DNA of 64,000 nucleotides, from NCBI GenBank assembly GCA_945929965.1, contig CAMEOT010000006.1, positions 57,898 through 121,897 on the forward strand. The letters run 5' to 3'. This stretch comes from an uncultured Lachnospiraceae bacterium. Lineage in GTDB: Bacteria; Bacillota; Clostridia; Lachnospirales; Lachnospiraceae. The first letter of the stretch is position 1. Every line of letters starts with the position of its first letter. The notes beneath the pieces were generated by a model that was not told where the DNA came from, did no database searches, and saw only the letters and a list, made by a program, of their open reading frames with translations. The position numbers were made by a program, and so were the translations under genes. This document shows, in pieces, positions 36,305 to 46,290 of this stretch.

Positions 36305-38017
36305 ATGAACATAGGACCGATGTTGAATCTCTACCCGGATAGTCTGGGCGGAACCATGGATGATGTTGTAGATTTTTTGAAAACGGAAGAGGCAGAGGGA
36401 GCATTTTCTTCCTGCTATATTCTGCCCAGTCTGTACCATACGGATCTGGACAGAGGCTTTTCTGTGATTGATTATTCTCTGAATAAGATGTATGCTTCCG
36501 GCGAAACATTGGAAGCAATAAAAAAGCTCGGGATTGAATTGAAGCTGGATTTTATTCTGAATCATGCTTCGGTGTTGTCAAAGCAATTCCAGGATATCAT
36601 TGCAAAAGGGGAAGAATCGGAGTACAAGGACTTCTTCATTAATTGGAATGAATTCTGGAAGGACTGCGGAGAAATGACGGAGCAGGGATATATCCTTCCG
36701 GAAGAAAAGTATCTGAAAAAGATGTTTTTCCGGAAGCCTGGGCTCCCCATTCTTATGGTACGTTTTCCGGATGGGAGAGAGATCCCTTACTGGAATACTT
36801 TTTATCAGGAAGTGAACTACCCTGAGGTTAATGCTCCTGAACTGATGAAAGCTGCCGCTCTGCAATATATGCAGGCGGAAATTATTGCACAGGAACTATC
36901 CATGGGCTGCCCGGAAGGAAAAAAGCCGGCAGACATTTTACAGAAAATCGTTCTGGAGCGAAAAGCAGGAAGGCTGACAAAAGAACAGGTTATAACGGTC
37001 TGGAATTACATGGAGCAGCATCGGTATTATCTCGGACAGATGGATCTGAATATTCAGTCGCCAAAAGTATGGGAGTACTATCGTGAAGTGTTAAAGACAC
37101 TGGCGGGATATGGTGCTAAAATTGTAAGACTGGATGCATTTGCTTATGCACCGAAGACTCCGGGGGAACGGAATTTTTTGAACCAGCCGGACACCTGGGA
37201 GCTGCTGGACAAAATAAAACAGATTGCGGAACCGTACGGTATGGAACTTCTGCCGGAGATTCATGAATGCTATAGTGAAAAGATTTATGAGAAAATCTCA
37301 GAGCAGGGATACGTCACCTATGACTTTTTCCTGCCGGGACTCATTATAGATGCCCTGGAATCGGGGAACGGAGAACATTTGGCCGGATGGGCACAGGAGC
37401 TGATCGATAAAAATATCAGAACCGTGAACATGCTTGGCTGTCACGATGGAATTCCACTGTTGGATCTCAAAGGAATTCTGGCGGAGGACCGGATTCAGAA
37501 ACTGATCGACATTATTGTCTCCCGTGGGGGATATGTGAAGGATCTTCACGGTCAGAAAAACATTTACTATCAGGTGAATGCAACTTATTTCAGCGCATTG
37601 GGCGAAGATGAGAGAAAGATGCTCCTTGCGAGAGCCTTGCAGATATTTATGCCGGGCAAACCGCAGATCTGGTATCTGGATCTGTTCGCCGGAAAGAACG
37701 ATTATGAAGCGGTGAAGATGGCAGGCCCCGGAGGACATAAAGAGATCAATCGGACAAATCTGACGACAGCACAGGTATGCAGTGGTTTGAGTAAGCCGAT
37801 TGTAAAGCAGCAACTGGAGTTGCTACGATTCCGGAATTCCTGCCCGGCGTTCTCGGAAGAAAGCCGGATCAAAGTAAGCAGTGAAGGATCCCGGATCTGC
37901 TTTGTATGGGAACATCAGGGCTGTACTGCACAGCTGGAGGCAAATCTGCAGGATTGTTCCTATGTGATTGAATTCTGTGATCGGGATAGAAAGAGAACGC
38001 TCATCACAGAGGGATAA
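36305..38017 (+). CDS. GH13_18-type glycoside phosphorylase (sucrose/glucosylglycerate phosphorylase-like)
   Basis: 570 residues. The N-terminal LNLYPDSLGGTMDDV and DRGFSVIDYS blocks are characteristic of GH13 subfamily 18, which splits alpha-glucosides with phosphate to glucose-1-phosphate. Nucleophile D277 in KIVRLDAFAY, acid/base E318 in LLPEIHE, and the third acid in LGCHDGIPLLD. Sucrose phosphorylases are about 490-505 residues; this length is nearer to glucosylglycerate or sucrose-6-phosphate phosphorylases. An insertion near 140-220 differs from those I know. Specificity is open. Confidence 0.82.
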   Translation: MNIGPMLNLYPDSLGGTMDDVVDFLKTEEAEGAFSSCYILPSLYHTDLDRGFSVIDYSLNKMYASGETLEAIKKLGIELKLDFILNHASVLSKQFQDIIAKGEESEYKDFFINWNEFWKDCGEMTEQGYILPEEKYLKKMFFRKPGLPILMVRFPDGREIPYWNTFYQEVNYPEVNAPELMKAAALQYMQAEIIAQELSMGCPEGKKPADILQKIVLERKAGRLTKEQVITVWNYMEQHRYYLGQMDLNIQSPKVWEYYREVLKTLAGYGAKIVRLDAFAYAPKTPGERNFLNQPDTWELLDKIKQIAEPYGMELLPEIHECYSEKIYEKISEQGYVTYDFFLPGLIIDALESGNGEHLAGWAQELIDKNIRTVNMLGCHDGIPLLDLKGILAEDRIQKLIDIIVSRGGYVKDLHGQKNIYYQVNATYFSALGEDERKMLLARALQIFMPGKPQIWYLDLFAGKNDYEAVKMAGPGGHKEINRTNLTTAQVCSGLSKPIVKQQLELLRFRNSCPAFSEESRIKVSSEGSRICFVWEHQGCTAQLEANLQDCSYVIEFCDRDRKRTLITEG

Positions 38018-38060
38018 AATATCACGGCGGGAGACCGTCGGCTTGAATACAAAAGATAAG

Positions 38061-38105
38061 AAGAGACTGAGAATGTTGATTTTTCGGCATTTGTCAGTCT
38101 CTTTT
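38061..38105 (+). terminator. Terminator after the glycoside phosphorylase locus
   Basis: AAGAGACTGA pairs with TCAGTCTCTT around a 23-base loop that has its own minor pairing; the right arm runs into four Ts. Confidence 0.75.
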
Positions 38106-38174
38106 GCTGGAAAGAAGGTTTGTATTATGATATATTGAGGAAAAGGGATGTTTTTCATCTGAAGGGGCAGTATT

Positions 38175-39647
38175 ATGAGTGAAGCATTTGAGATCGTAAA
38201 GACAGGAATAGATTTTTTCTGCAGCCACCTGGTATTTTTTAATATGTTATTTGCCATCGCGATCGTGTTTTTCCAGCGACGGGATCCAAAGAGCGTGTGG
38301 GCATGGCTGCTTTTATTGTATTTTATACCGGTACTGGGATTCGTGTTCTATCTGTTCCTGGGACAGGATATGCATAAGCGGAAAATGTTCCGGATCAAAG
38401 AGGTGGAGGATCACATTAGCAAGGATATCAGACAGCAGGAGTACCGGCTGAGATCCCGGGATGTTCAGGAGCTGGATGAAAATATCCGGGGGTATGAGGA
38501 TCTGGTCATGTATAATCTGGAGGCCGGAGAAGCCATGCTGACGAAGGACAATGATGTGGATATCTTCATCGACGGCAATGAGAAGTTCCGGGCGCTGATG
38601 GAAGATCTGCGGAATGCGGAGCATTTTATCCATATCCAATACTACATTATTAAAAACGACGTATTATTCAATCAGATCAAGGATATTCTGATCGAGAAGG
38701 CGGCGCAGGGTGTGGAGGTCCGGGTGCTGTTCGATGCCATGGGCTGTCGGTCTGTGCGGCACAGCTACTGGAAATGGCTGAACGAAAAGGGCGTGCAGAC
38801 CGCGGAATTTTTCCCGGCGATCCTGCGGAGACTTCAGCTTCGTATCAACTACCGCAATCATAGGAAAATTGTGGTCATTGACAATAAAGTGGCTTATGTG
38901 GGAGGATTTAATGTAGCTAAGGAGTACATTGATCTGGATGAAAAGTTCGGACACTGGAGAGATACCCACCTGCGGATCCGTGGCAGTGCGGTACTGGGGC
39001 TCCAGGTGCGATTTATTTTAGACTGGAATTATGCGGCAGGAGAGAACCTGTTTTTGCGCCCGGAATTGTTCCGGGGAATCGAAGCCGGCACGAGGGATTT
39101 CTGCGATATGCAGATCATCAGCAGTGGACCGGATAAGACGACCCAACAGATCCATGACAATTATCTGCGCCTGATCAATAAGGCACAAAAAAGCATCTAT
39201 ATCCAGACACCGTATTTTATCCCGGATGAGGCGATCCTGAATGCGCTGATGATCGCAGTGAAATCCGGAATCGAAGTGAATATCATGATCCCGTGTATGC
39301 CGGATCACCCGTTTGTGTATTGGGCGACCTATTCCTATATCGGCGATATGGTTATGGCAGGAGCGAACTGCTACACTTACAATAACGGCTTCCTCCACAG
39401 CAAGGGAATGATCGTGGATGGAAAGGTGCTCTGCTACGGAACGGCGAACATGGATATCCGCAGCTTTGCGTTGAATTTTGAAGTAAATGCGGTGATCTAC
39501 GATGCGAAAAAAGCACGGGAAATGGTGGATATCTTTCAAAAAGATCTGGAAGTCTGCCGCCAGATCACCCGGGATTATTATGTAGCCAGAAAGCTGAAAA
39601 TACGTATCAAAGAGCAGATCTGCCGGTTATTGTCACCCTTGTTATAG
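38175..39647 (+). CDS. cls: Cardiolipin synthase
   Basis: 490-residue membrane enzyme joining two phosphatidylglycerols. Two N-terminal hydrophobic segments (about 15-65), then two phospholipase D motifs: NHRKIVVIDNK (near residue 233) and HSKGMIVDGK (near 416), each followed by the usual GGFN or GTANMD block. Length and order are normal for bacterial Cls. Monocistronic, with a terminator upstream. Confidence 0.95.
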   Translation: MSEAFEIVKTGIDFFCSHLVFFNMLFAIAIVFFQRRDPKSVWAWLLLLYFIPVLGFVFYLFLGQDMHKRKMFRIKEVEDHISKDIRQQEYRLRSRDVQELDENIRGYEDLVMYNLEAGEAMLTKDNDVDIFIDGNEKFRALMEDLRNAEHFIHIQYYIIKNDVLFNQIKDILIEKAAQGVEVRVLFDAMGCRSVRHSYWKWLNEKGVQTAEFFPAILRRLQLRINYRNHRKIVVIDNKVAYVGGFNVAKEYIDLDEKFGHWRDTHLRIRGSAVLGLQVRFILDWNYAAGENLFLRPELFRGIEAGTRDFCDMQIISSGPDKTTQQIHDNYLRLINKAQKSIYIQTPYFIPDEAILNALMIAVKSGIEVNIMIPCMPDHPFVYWATYSYIGDMVMAGANCYTYNNGFLHSKGMIVDGKVLCYGTANMDIRSFALNFEVNAVIYDAKKAREMVDIFQKDLEVCRQITRDYYVARKLKIRIKEQICRLLSPLL

Positions 39648-39730
39648 CCCGGAGGATGTGCTATAATGGGCGGTGCTACAATGCTTTTATGCATAAATGG
39701 CAGTAATAGAAAGGTATAGGAAGTAACACA

Positions 39731-40834
39731 ATGAAGAAAAAAACATTAGGACTTCTGGCAGCAGTTTTAAGTGTATGTATGCTGGCAGGCTGCGGAGCAA
39801 AGGATACAGGAGACGGCACTGGTACATCAACCGGCGCTGGAACGGAAAGTACCGCATTGAAGGATATGGATGTGGACAAGTATGTGACCCTGGGCGAGTA
39901 CAAGGGGCTGGAAGTATCCGTAGATACTGTGGAAGTAGATGAGGACGAGTGGGATACTCTGGTCAATAATGTATATTATGGAAACATTACCGCAGAGAAC
40001 GGCGGAATCATGGATCGTGCCGTGGAGACCGGAGATACCGTAAACATCGATTACGAAGGCAAAAAGGACGGCGTTGCATTTGACGGTGGTACTGCACAGG
40101 GATACGATCTGACCATCGGTTCCGGAAGTTTTATTGCCGGATTCGAGGATGGACTGATCGACGTGATGCCCGGCGAGACTGTGGATCTGGATCTTACATT
40201 CCCGGAGAACTATGGAAATTCCGATCTGGCAGGACAGGCTGTGGTATTTACGGTGACGGTAAATTATATTCAGCCCGCACAGGATGGGGAATTCAGTGAT
40301 GAAGTCATCAGCAATTTCGGTATCGATGGTGTGACCAATGAGGAAGAACTCCGTCAGTATGCTTATGATTATCTGAATGAGAATGCACAGCAGAATTATG
40401 AGACCAATGTACAGCAGGCAGTGATGGATGCGTTTATGGCAAACAACAGTTTTGCCTCCGTACCGGAGGCACTGGTACAGAAATATTCCGATGCTGCAGA
40501 GAGCAGCATCACCTCCATGGCATCTGCTTACGGCGTGGATGCAGACACATTTACTCAGTATAATTATGGGCAGGATCTGGCAACCTTCTTGTCTACCTAT
40601 GCTGAGCAGACCGCAAAGCAGGATATTGCCCTGCAGGCAGTGGCAAACAAAGAGAATCTGAACATCAGTGACGAAGAACTGGATCAGATGCTTCAGGACC
40701 GCGCGACAGCAGCCGGTTATGACACTATCGAGGAGTATATAGGAGAGACCTCCAAGGAAGATTACAGAGAGTACTTCCTCTACGATAAGGTGTTGGATTA
40801 TCTGGTAGAAAATGCACAGATCACCAACAACTGA
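39731..40834 (+). CDS. Secreted trigger-factor-like prolyl isomerase lipoprotein
   Basis: 367 residues. Lipobox SVCMLAGCG (Cys about 23), a Gly/Thr linker, then the FKBP-type domain of trigger factor ([40 protein letters not shown], about residues 100-185) and a helical C-terminal region like the trigger factor chaperone arm. The ribosome-binding N-terminal domain is absent. Probably folds exported proteins on the outer face of the membrane, as PrsA does. Confidence 0.88.
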   Translation: MKKKTLGLLAAVLSVCMLAGCGAKDTGDGTGTSTGAGTESTALKDMDVDKYVTLGEYKGLEVSVDTVEVDEDEWDTLVNNVYYGNITAENGGIMDRAVETGDTVNIDYEGKKDGVAFDGGTAQGYDLTIGSGSFIAGFEDGLIDVMPGETVDLDLTFPENYGNSDLAGQAVVFTVTVNYIQPAQDGEFSDEVISNFGIDGVTNEEELRQYAYDYLNENAQQNYETNVQQAVMDAFMANNSFASVPEALVQKYSDAAESSITSMASAYGVDADTFTQYNYGQDLATFLSTYAEQTAKQDIALQAVANKENLNISDEELDQMLQDRATAAGYDTIEEYIGETSKEDYREYFLYDKVLDYLVENAQITNN

Positions 40835-40923
40835 TTTTTATTGATACGAACAGTATGCGACCGGCGAATAGGATGCGGGCCGGTTCAGATAGAGCACGTC
40901 GCAGCGTGCGGATAGGAAGGATT

Positions 40924-42315
40924 ATGGAATTAACAGACATCAGAGAACTTCATCGGGAAAAAGACGCCTATATCGGCAAGGAGATCACCGTAGGCGGCTG
41001 GGTAAGGAACAATCGTGACTCCAAGAACTTCGGTTTCCTGGTGATCAACGACGGAACCTTTTTTGAGCCGTTACAGGTAGTATACGGCGACGGACTGGAA
41101 AATTTCCAGGAGATCTGCAAGATCAATGTCGGTGCGGCTGTTGTAGTCCGAGGTACCATCGTGGCTACCCCCGACGCAAAGCAGGCATTTGAGATGCAGG
41201 CAGCAGAAGTAATCGTGGAAGGACCTTCTACTGCAGATTATCCTTTACAGAAAAAGAGACACTCCTTCGAGTATCTGCGTACCATTTCTCACTTAAGAGC
41301 ACGTACCAATACTTTCCAGGCAGTGTTCCGTGTTAGATCCCTGATCGCTTATGCAATCCACACCTTCTTCATGGAGAGAGGATTTGTCTATGTGCATACC
41401 CCTCTGATCACCAGCAGTGACTGTGAGGGCGCCGGTGAGATGTTCCAGGTAACGACTTTGGATATGAATAATGTACCCAAGACCGAGGACGGAAAAGTGG
41501 ATTACACCCAGGACTTCTTCGGCAAGCCCGTTAACCTCACCGTCAGCGGACAGCTGGATGTAGAGACCTATGCTTTTGCATTCAAAAACGTATATACTTT
41601 CGGACCCACCTTCCGTGCGGAGAATTCCAACACCACCCGTCATGCGGCGGAGTTCTGGATGATTGAGCCGGAGATCTGTTTTGCGGATCTGAAGGATGAT
41701 ATGATTCTGGCCGAGAGCATGTTAAAATATGTCATCCGCTATGTGCTGGAGAATGCGCCTGAAGAGATGGCATTTTTCAACCAGTTCGTAGATAAGGGAC
41801 TGATCGAGAGATTACAGCATGTGGTAAACTCTGATTTCGGTCATGTAACCTACACCGAGGCCATCAAGATCCTGGAGAAGCATAACGATGAATTTGATTA
41901 CAAGGTATTCTGGGGATGCGATCTGCAGACCGAGCATGAGAGATACCTGACCGAGAAAGAATTCAAGAGACCGGTATTCGTAACCGATTATCCGAAGGAG
42001 ATCAAGGCGTTCTACATGAAGCTGAATGAAGACGGCAAGACCGTAGCCGCTATGGACTGCCTCGTACCCGGTATCGGAGAGATCATCGGCGGCAGCCAGC
42101 GTGAGGACAATCTGGAGATCCTGGAGAAGCGTATGGAAGAGCTGGGACTGAACAAGGAAGATTATCAGTTCTATCTGGATCTGCGCCGTTACGGCTCTGC
42201 ACGCCATGCAGGCTTCGGACTTGGCTTCGAGCGCTGCGTAATGTATATCACCGGAATGGGCAACATCAGAGACGTTATCCCGTTCCCTCGTACTGTAAAT
42301 AACTGCGACTTGTAG
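40924..42315 (+). CDS. asnS: Asparaginyl-tRNA synthetase
   Basis: 463 residues, class IIb. N-terminal OB-fold anticodon domain ([21 protein letters not shown]), motif 2 [20 protein letters not shown] region and motif 3 [16 protein letters not shown]; the asparagine-specific NSNTTRHA distinguishes it from AspRS. Start at 40924 follows ATAGGAAGG; a longer frame from 40855 runs through two small hairpins and is not conserved. No T-box motif is seen in the leader. A structured element starts two bases after its stop. Confidence 0.96.
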   Translation: MELTDIRELHREKDAYIGKEITVGGWVRNNRDSKNFGFLVINDGTFFEPLQVVYGDGLENFQEICKINVGAAVVVRGTIVATPDAKQAFEMQAAEVIVEGPSTADYPLQKKRHSFEYLRTISHLRARTNTFQAVFRVRSLIAYAIHTFFMERGFVYVHTPLITSSDCEGAGEMFQVTTLDMNNVPKTEDGKVDYTQDFFGKPVNLTVSGQLDVETYAFAFKNVYTFGPTFRAENSNTTRHAAEFWMIEPEICFADLKDDMILAESMLKYVIRYVLENAPEEMAFFNQFVDKGLIERLQHVVNSDFGHVTYTEAIKILEKHNDEFDYKVFWGCDLQTEHERYLTEKEFKRPVFVTDYPKEIKAFYMKLNEDGKTVAAMDCLVPGIGEIIGGSQREDNLEILEKRMEELGLNKEDYQFYLDLRRYGSARHAGFGLGFERCVMYITGMGNIRDVIPFPRTVNNCDL

Positions 42316-42316
42316 T

Positions 42317-42464
42317 ATATCCGGAGTAACGTATCATTTTGAAAGATATGCGTTGGATGCTTGCATACATAAGCATATCTGACAAAATGTATGTTACGAA
42401 GTAACCACATGAGCAAAAGGTAAGCATCGCAGATGCGATTTTGCGAATGGGGTACTCCGGATAT
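42317..42464. repeat. Structured dispersed element (E1) after asnS
   Basis: Outer 12-bp perfect stem (42317-42328 with 42453-42464). Inside lie an imperfect stem (42326-42341 with 42383-42397) capped by AGATATGC/GCATATCT, and a nested hairpin with GCAAAA/TTTTGC (42413, 42439) around GCATC/GATGC. The 39 bases 42409-42447 match 62542-62580 upstream of metK at 36 positions. It folds as a three-way junction. No coding potential. Confidence 0.65.
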
Positions 42465-42489
42465 AGGGAAAATGGAGTATTAGATATTT

Positions 42490-43743
42490 ATGAAAAAAAC
42501 AACCACTGGCAGAAAAGTGAATAACGTGAAGAGAAGACTAGCGAGTGCTCTTCTTCTGGCAGCGGTAACATTGACTGCCACCGGCTCCGTTTGGGAATCC
42601 CCTGTGGAGACGGTGCAGGCGGCACCTTCCATGAGTGAACTGCAGAACAGCATCAACAACCATCAGAATCAGCTGAATAACATCAACAGCCAGATCAACT
42701 CCTTACAGGATGAGCAGGATCTGGTGCAGGAAAAGATTGATGACCTGAATGCGGAGATCATCAACACTATGACCAGTATCGGCATGAAGGAAGATGAGAT
42801 CGCATCCAAGGAGACGGAGCTTGCCGACAAACAGGTACAGATCGATCAGACCCAGGAAGAATACAATATTGCCAAAGAACAGGAAGAAAAACAGCACAAT
42901 GACATGATCACCCGGATGCGGATGATGTATGAGAACGATTCCTCGGAGAATTACGTGAATCTTCTGCTACAGGGTGGCGGCTTAAGCGGCATGCTGAACC
43001 GCATGGATTTCGTGGAGAGTGTTTACGAATACGATCGTCAGAAGCTGCAGGAATACGAAGAGACCAAGGAACAGGTGCTGGCACTGTGGAATCAGCTGGA
43101 GGAAGAGAAGACCCAGCTGCAGACGGATAAAGACCAGCTGGAGGCTGACAAAGCCGACCTGGAGAGACAGAAATCCGAACTGGATGTGATGTTGGCGAAG
43201 AAGAAGCAGGAATCTGCCAACTACGATGCAGAGATCAAAAAGGCAAAACAGGAAGCTTCCGTAGCCAAGGCGCTTCTGCAACAGGAACAGAAACAACTAA
43301 AACAGCTGCAGGCACAGGCGCAGCAGGGCAATACTGCGGCGGCTACCGGCAGTTATACCACGACCAATTACACCTCGGTCATTGATAATGCATCCGGCAG
43401 CGATATGGGCAAGCGTCTGGCAAAATATGCCTGCCAGTACATAGGCAATCCTTACGTGGCGGGAGGCACCAGCCTGACCAATGGTGCAGACTGTTCCGGA
43501 TTTACTTTCCGGATATACAGCGACTTTGGTTACAGCATTCCCCGTACTTCCTATGAACAGAGAAGCTGCGGTACCGGTGTGGACTACAGCAGTGCACAGC
43601 CGGGAGACCTGATCTGCTATGACGGACACGTGGCGATGTATATCGGCGGAGGGCTGATCGTACATGCCAGCACCCAGCGTACCGGTATCAAAGTCAGCAA
43701 CGCAAATTATCGTCCCATCCTGGCGGTACGACGGATCGTTTAG
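42490..43743 (+). CDS. NlpC/P60 cell wall hydrolase with coiled-coil N-terminus (PcsB-like)
   Basis: 417 residues, secreted. Signal peptide ALLLAAVTLTATGSVW-like segment at about 19-35, a long coiled coil (about 50-280, with HQNQLNNINSQINSLQDEQ type heptads), a short Thr/Ala linker and an NlpC/P60 endopeptidase domain (about 305-417). Catalytic Cys335 in GADCSGFTF, His in YDGHVAMYI and a third polar residue in IVHAST. Cuts peptidoglycan stem peptides, probably at division, with the coiled coil as a control arm. Confidence 0.93.
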   Translation: MKKTTTGRKVNNVKRRLASALLLAAVTLTATGSVWESPVETVQAAPSMSELQNSINNHQNQLNNINSQINSLQDEQDLVQEKIDDLNAEIINTMTSIGMKEDEIASKETELADKQVQIDQTQEEYNIAKEQEEKQHNDMITRMRMMYENDSSENYVNLLLQGGGLSGMLNRMDFVESVYEYDRQKLQEYEETKEQVLALWNQLEEEKTQLQTDKDQLEADKADLERQKSELDVMLAKKKQESANYDAEIKKAKQEASVAKALLQQEQKQLKQLQAQAQQGNTAAATGSYTTTNYTSVIDNASGSDMGKRLAKYACQYIGNPYVAGGTSLTNGADCSGFTFRIYSDFGYSIPRTSYEQRSCGTGVDYSSAQPGDLICYDGHVAMYIGGGLIVHASTQRTGIKVSNANYRPILAVRRIV

Positions 43744-43773
43744 ATCGGATCGACGTTCTTATTTGACATTCAC

Positions 43774-43810
43774 AAATCCCTTGTTTTTGCGGAAAACGAG
43801 GGATTTTTTT
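43774..43810 (+). terminator. Terminator after the NlpC/P60 gene
   Basis: AAATCCC...GGGATTT stem of about 14 bp with one G-U and a five-base loop, then a T run. The rest of the 302-base gap holds one more hairpin at 43906-43930 (GTTCCAATCCC with GGGTTGGAAC, one bulge) and no visible gene. Confidence 0.85.
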
Positions 43811-44045
43811 ATGCCGTAACCTCTCTTTTTCGTCAAAATATCCAAAAAGTATCCTTGGTGAAATCGCATATAGACAAAGCAAAAAAACTATGATAGGGTG
43901 GAATTGTTCCAATCCCGGAGGGGTTGGAACTGTTACAAATTTCTGAAACAAGAATTTCTGATAGACCATTCGGTCGAGATTTCCAATTTTTTGAACAGGT
44001 ACCTTTTATTTTTGTGCGCAAAATTATGAAAAACATGGGGGACCA

Positions 44046-45038
44046 ATGACATACGAAGAATTTAAAAAGGAATTATGCCGGAACGTACAGAATATGGAAA
44101 CGGCACAGGACAAGACCATATGCCTGCTGGAACAGCATATGGTATGCTCCGATCCCACAACGGTTCATATTATGAACATTATGAACCGCTGTATGTACGG
44201 AAGAGACAATATGCTGATTAAGGATGATATGCTTTGTGCATTATGGATCCGACAGGAAAAAGAATATGTGCAGCACTGGCTGGTGCGGCCGTTGTATGAA
44301 CGATACGGACAGGAAGGATGGCAGAGTATTCTGCCGGAGATCTCGACAGGTCTTACGGATCGTGAAGAAGAGGCTCCCTTTGTGGGAGGCGCATTAAGTT
44401 ATGCGGCGTGCAGAAGTCATATGATCATACGTCCGATGAATTTTGCGAGATATCAGCAGGATCTTGGAAATGCCGTTTATCGCAAGATCGGAGATCTGGC
44501 GCTGGTACTTCATCTGCTGGCCTGTGAGAAATGCGGGAGCAGTCTGCTCATCCGACCCTCCGGTGATACGGTACTGCCCTGGAGGCTTACGAAGCAGCAA
44601 CTGCTTACGGAAGCCATGATGAACAGCTGCCGTAAGATGCCGCCCAGACTGTTTTTGGGTGAGGATTGCCGCAGGAATTTCCCTTATCAGGAGGGGATTC
44701 TGCTGCCGGATGAGGAAGGACAGCCGACGCTGATCCATCCGGGGAACCGCAGGGAGGGACATCGTGGGTATCTGGTGACCACCACAGGGAGAGTGAACGG
44801 TGCGGTGGCTTTTTTCTATCCGGGAGTAAAGGATATCCTGGCAGAGAAAATGGGTGGAGATTACTATGTCGCATTCCCCAGTGTTCATGAGGCCATCATT
44901 CATCCGGTGCATTGTATCAATGTCCGGGAGATCCGCACCTCTGTCCAACGCATCAATGCCGTCTACGGAGACGGAGAGATGCTGTCGGACCGGATCTTCT
45001 GCTATCACAAGAACCGAAGACTTCTGCAACTATTGTAA
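44046..45038 (+). CDS. DUF5688 family protein
   Basis: 330-residue soluble protein resembling DUF5688, a family I associate with Lachnospiraceae. No signal peptide, membrane span or catalytic motif is evident. Notable parts: MTYEEFKKELCRNV at the start, HIMNIMNRCMYGRDNMLIKD, and a C-terminal block GDYYVAFPSVHEAIIHP. Several copies per genome are usual, with unknown function. GGGGGA precedes the ATG. The acyltransferase follows about 66 bases later. Confidence 0.75.
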   Translation: MTYEEFKKELCRNVQNMETAQDKTICLLEQHMVCSDPTTVHIMNIMNRCMYGRDNMLIKDDMLCALWIRQEKEYVQHWLVRPLYERYGQEGWQSILPEISTGLTDREEEAPFVGGALSYAACRSHMIIRPMNFARYQQDLGNAVYRKIGDLALVLHLLACEKCGSSLLIRPSGDTVLPWRLTKQQLLTEAMMNSCRKMPPRLFLGEDCRRNFPYQEGILLPDEEGQPTLIHPGNRREGHRGYLVTTTGRVNGAVAFFYPGVKDILAEKMGGDYYVAFPSVHEAIIHPVHCINVREIRTSVQRINAVYGDGEMLSDRIFCYHKNRRLLQLL

Positions 45039-45104
45039 AATGGCTTGTAATGGAAGAACATACTCGCTATACTATTATATATCATTGGAAAGGCAGTGGA
45101 GAAG

Positions 45105-46151
45105 ATGAAACCAATGACAGAGAGAAAAGAAAAAATTTATATAGAGATCGTACGTCTGGTGGCAATCCTGCTGGTATTGTACTGTCATACTTCTGTGAAC
45201 GGACTGCTGTATTTTCAACAGGGGAAAGGAAATCGCAGCAGCAAGTTGGCGATTTTTATATATCCTGTGGCAGCGGGTTGCGTTCAATTGTTTTTTATGA
45301 TCTCCGGCGCGCTGCTGTTACGAAAAACGGAGAGTATCGGAACAGTCCTTCGGAAAAGATTTTTCAGATTTCTTTCGGTGACATTGGTGGTTGTGCTGGT
45401 ATATTATCTGTTGGACGGAGAGAATCTGTCGGTAAAGGGATATTTTAATGCGCTGTATAGCGGGGGAAGTCTTACACAGCACTGGTTTCTCTATGCCTAT
45501 TTATCATTTTTGCTGATTCTGCCTTTTTTGCAACGCCTGGTGGCAGCAATTTCCGAGGATAGATTTTATTGGTATCTGTGGGGAATGGGGGTATTGTTTG
45601 GACTGGGACTCCCTGCGTTTCAGCAGATAAGTGGATTCGATCCGATCGGAATTAACGTTCCTTTTTTAGATCAAATTCTATTTTATCCATTGATAGGATA
45701 CTTTCTGGACAGCAGAGTGATTCCCGGGATTGTGGAATCCCGTAACAGAAAGTGGATCAGCTTTAGTCTGATGGCAGGGCTTCTGCTTATTCTTTCCGTG
45801 GCGTATTCTCTGAACCGACAGTCTCTGGCAACGGCAGGAACACTTGCATACGCTTCCTGGTTTCATGTACTTATGGTTCCAGGAATATTTCTTTTGGCAG
45901 GGGTATTTTTTGCCGGGATCCGGCAGGATAGTCTGCCTGGTAAGATACTCACTTTCCTGGGGAGCGGTGTATTCGGTACCTATCTGATGGAACAGATGAT
46001 TCGTGACAGACTTTTCTTTTTACTGGAAAAGTGGGTCTATCTCATTCCGGAGTACTTTGCCTGCTGGCTGTGGATACTGGTGTGTGTCTTATGTGGTATC
46101 CTGATTACAAACCTTTTGAAGCTTATCCCGTTATTGAAAAAATTCTTGTAA
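45105..46151 (+). CDS. Acyltransferase family 3 membrane protein
   Basis: About 348 residues with ten or so hydrophobic segments. The N-terminal IYIEIVRLVAILLVLYCHTS carries the conserved Arg and His of acyltransferase 3 (OafA/WecH-like) enzymes, which O-acetylate exported sugars or wall polymers. The start is uncertain: GTG at 45096, ATG at 45105 and ATG at 45114 are all possible, none with ideal spacing. Acceptor unknown. Confidence 0.85.
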   Translation: MKPMTERKEKIYIEIVRLVAILLVLYCHTSVNGLLYFQQGKGNRSSKLAIFIYPVAAGCVQLFFMISGALLLRKTESIGTVLRKRFFRFLSVTLVVVLVYYLLDGENLSVKGYFNALYSGGSLTQHWFLYAYLSFLLILPFLQRLVAAISEDRFYWYLWGMGVLFGLGLPAFQQISGFDPIGINVPFLDQILFYPLIGYFLDSRVIPGIVESRNRKWISFSLMAGLLLILSVAYSLNRQSLATAGTLAYASWFHVLMVPGIFLLAGVFFAGIRQDSLPGKILTFLGSGVFGTYLMEQMIRDRLFFLLEKWVYLIPEYFACWLWILVCVLCGILITNLLKLIPLLKKFL

Positions 46152-46224
46152 CTATTTAGATCATAATTATGTAAGGGTAATTATGTAAGGGGAAGGCGGA
46201 TAGCTTCGGAAAAATATGAATAAG

Positions 46225-46270
46225 AAAACTGAGGGCATTCTGCAAAATGCATAAATACCCTCAGTTTTTT
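46225..46270. terminator. Bidirectional terminator
   Basis: AAAACTGAGGG (46225-46235) pairs with CCCTCAGTTTT, extended by short inner pairing, with A and T runs on either side. Serves the acyltransferase gene and the convergent small membrane protein gene. Confidence 0.85.
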
Positions 46271-46290
46271 GATCTTTTCTGGTGCAAAGA

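Noticed and set aside
40855..40923. N-terminal extension of asnS and a possible T-box leader
   Set aside because: The extension is Arg-rich and crosses two small hairpins with no conservation; the T-box consensus and specifier loop are not present.
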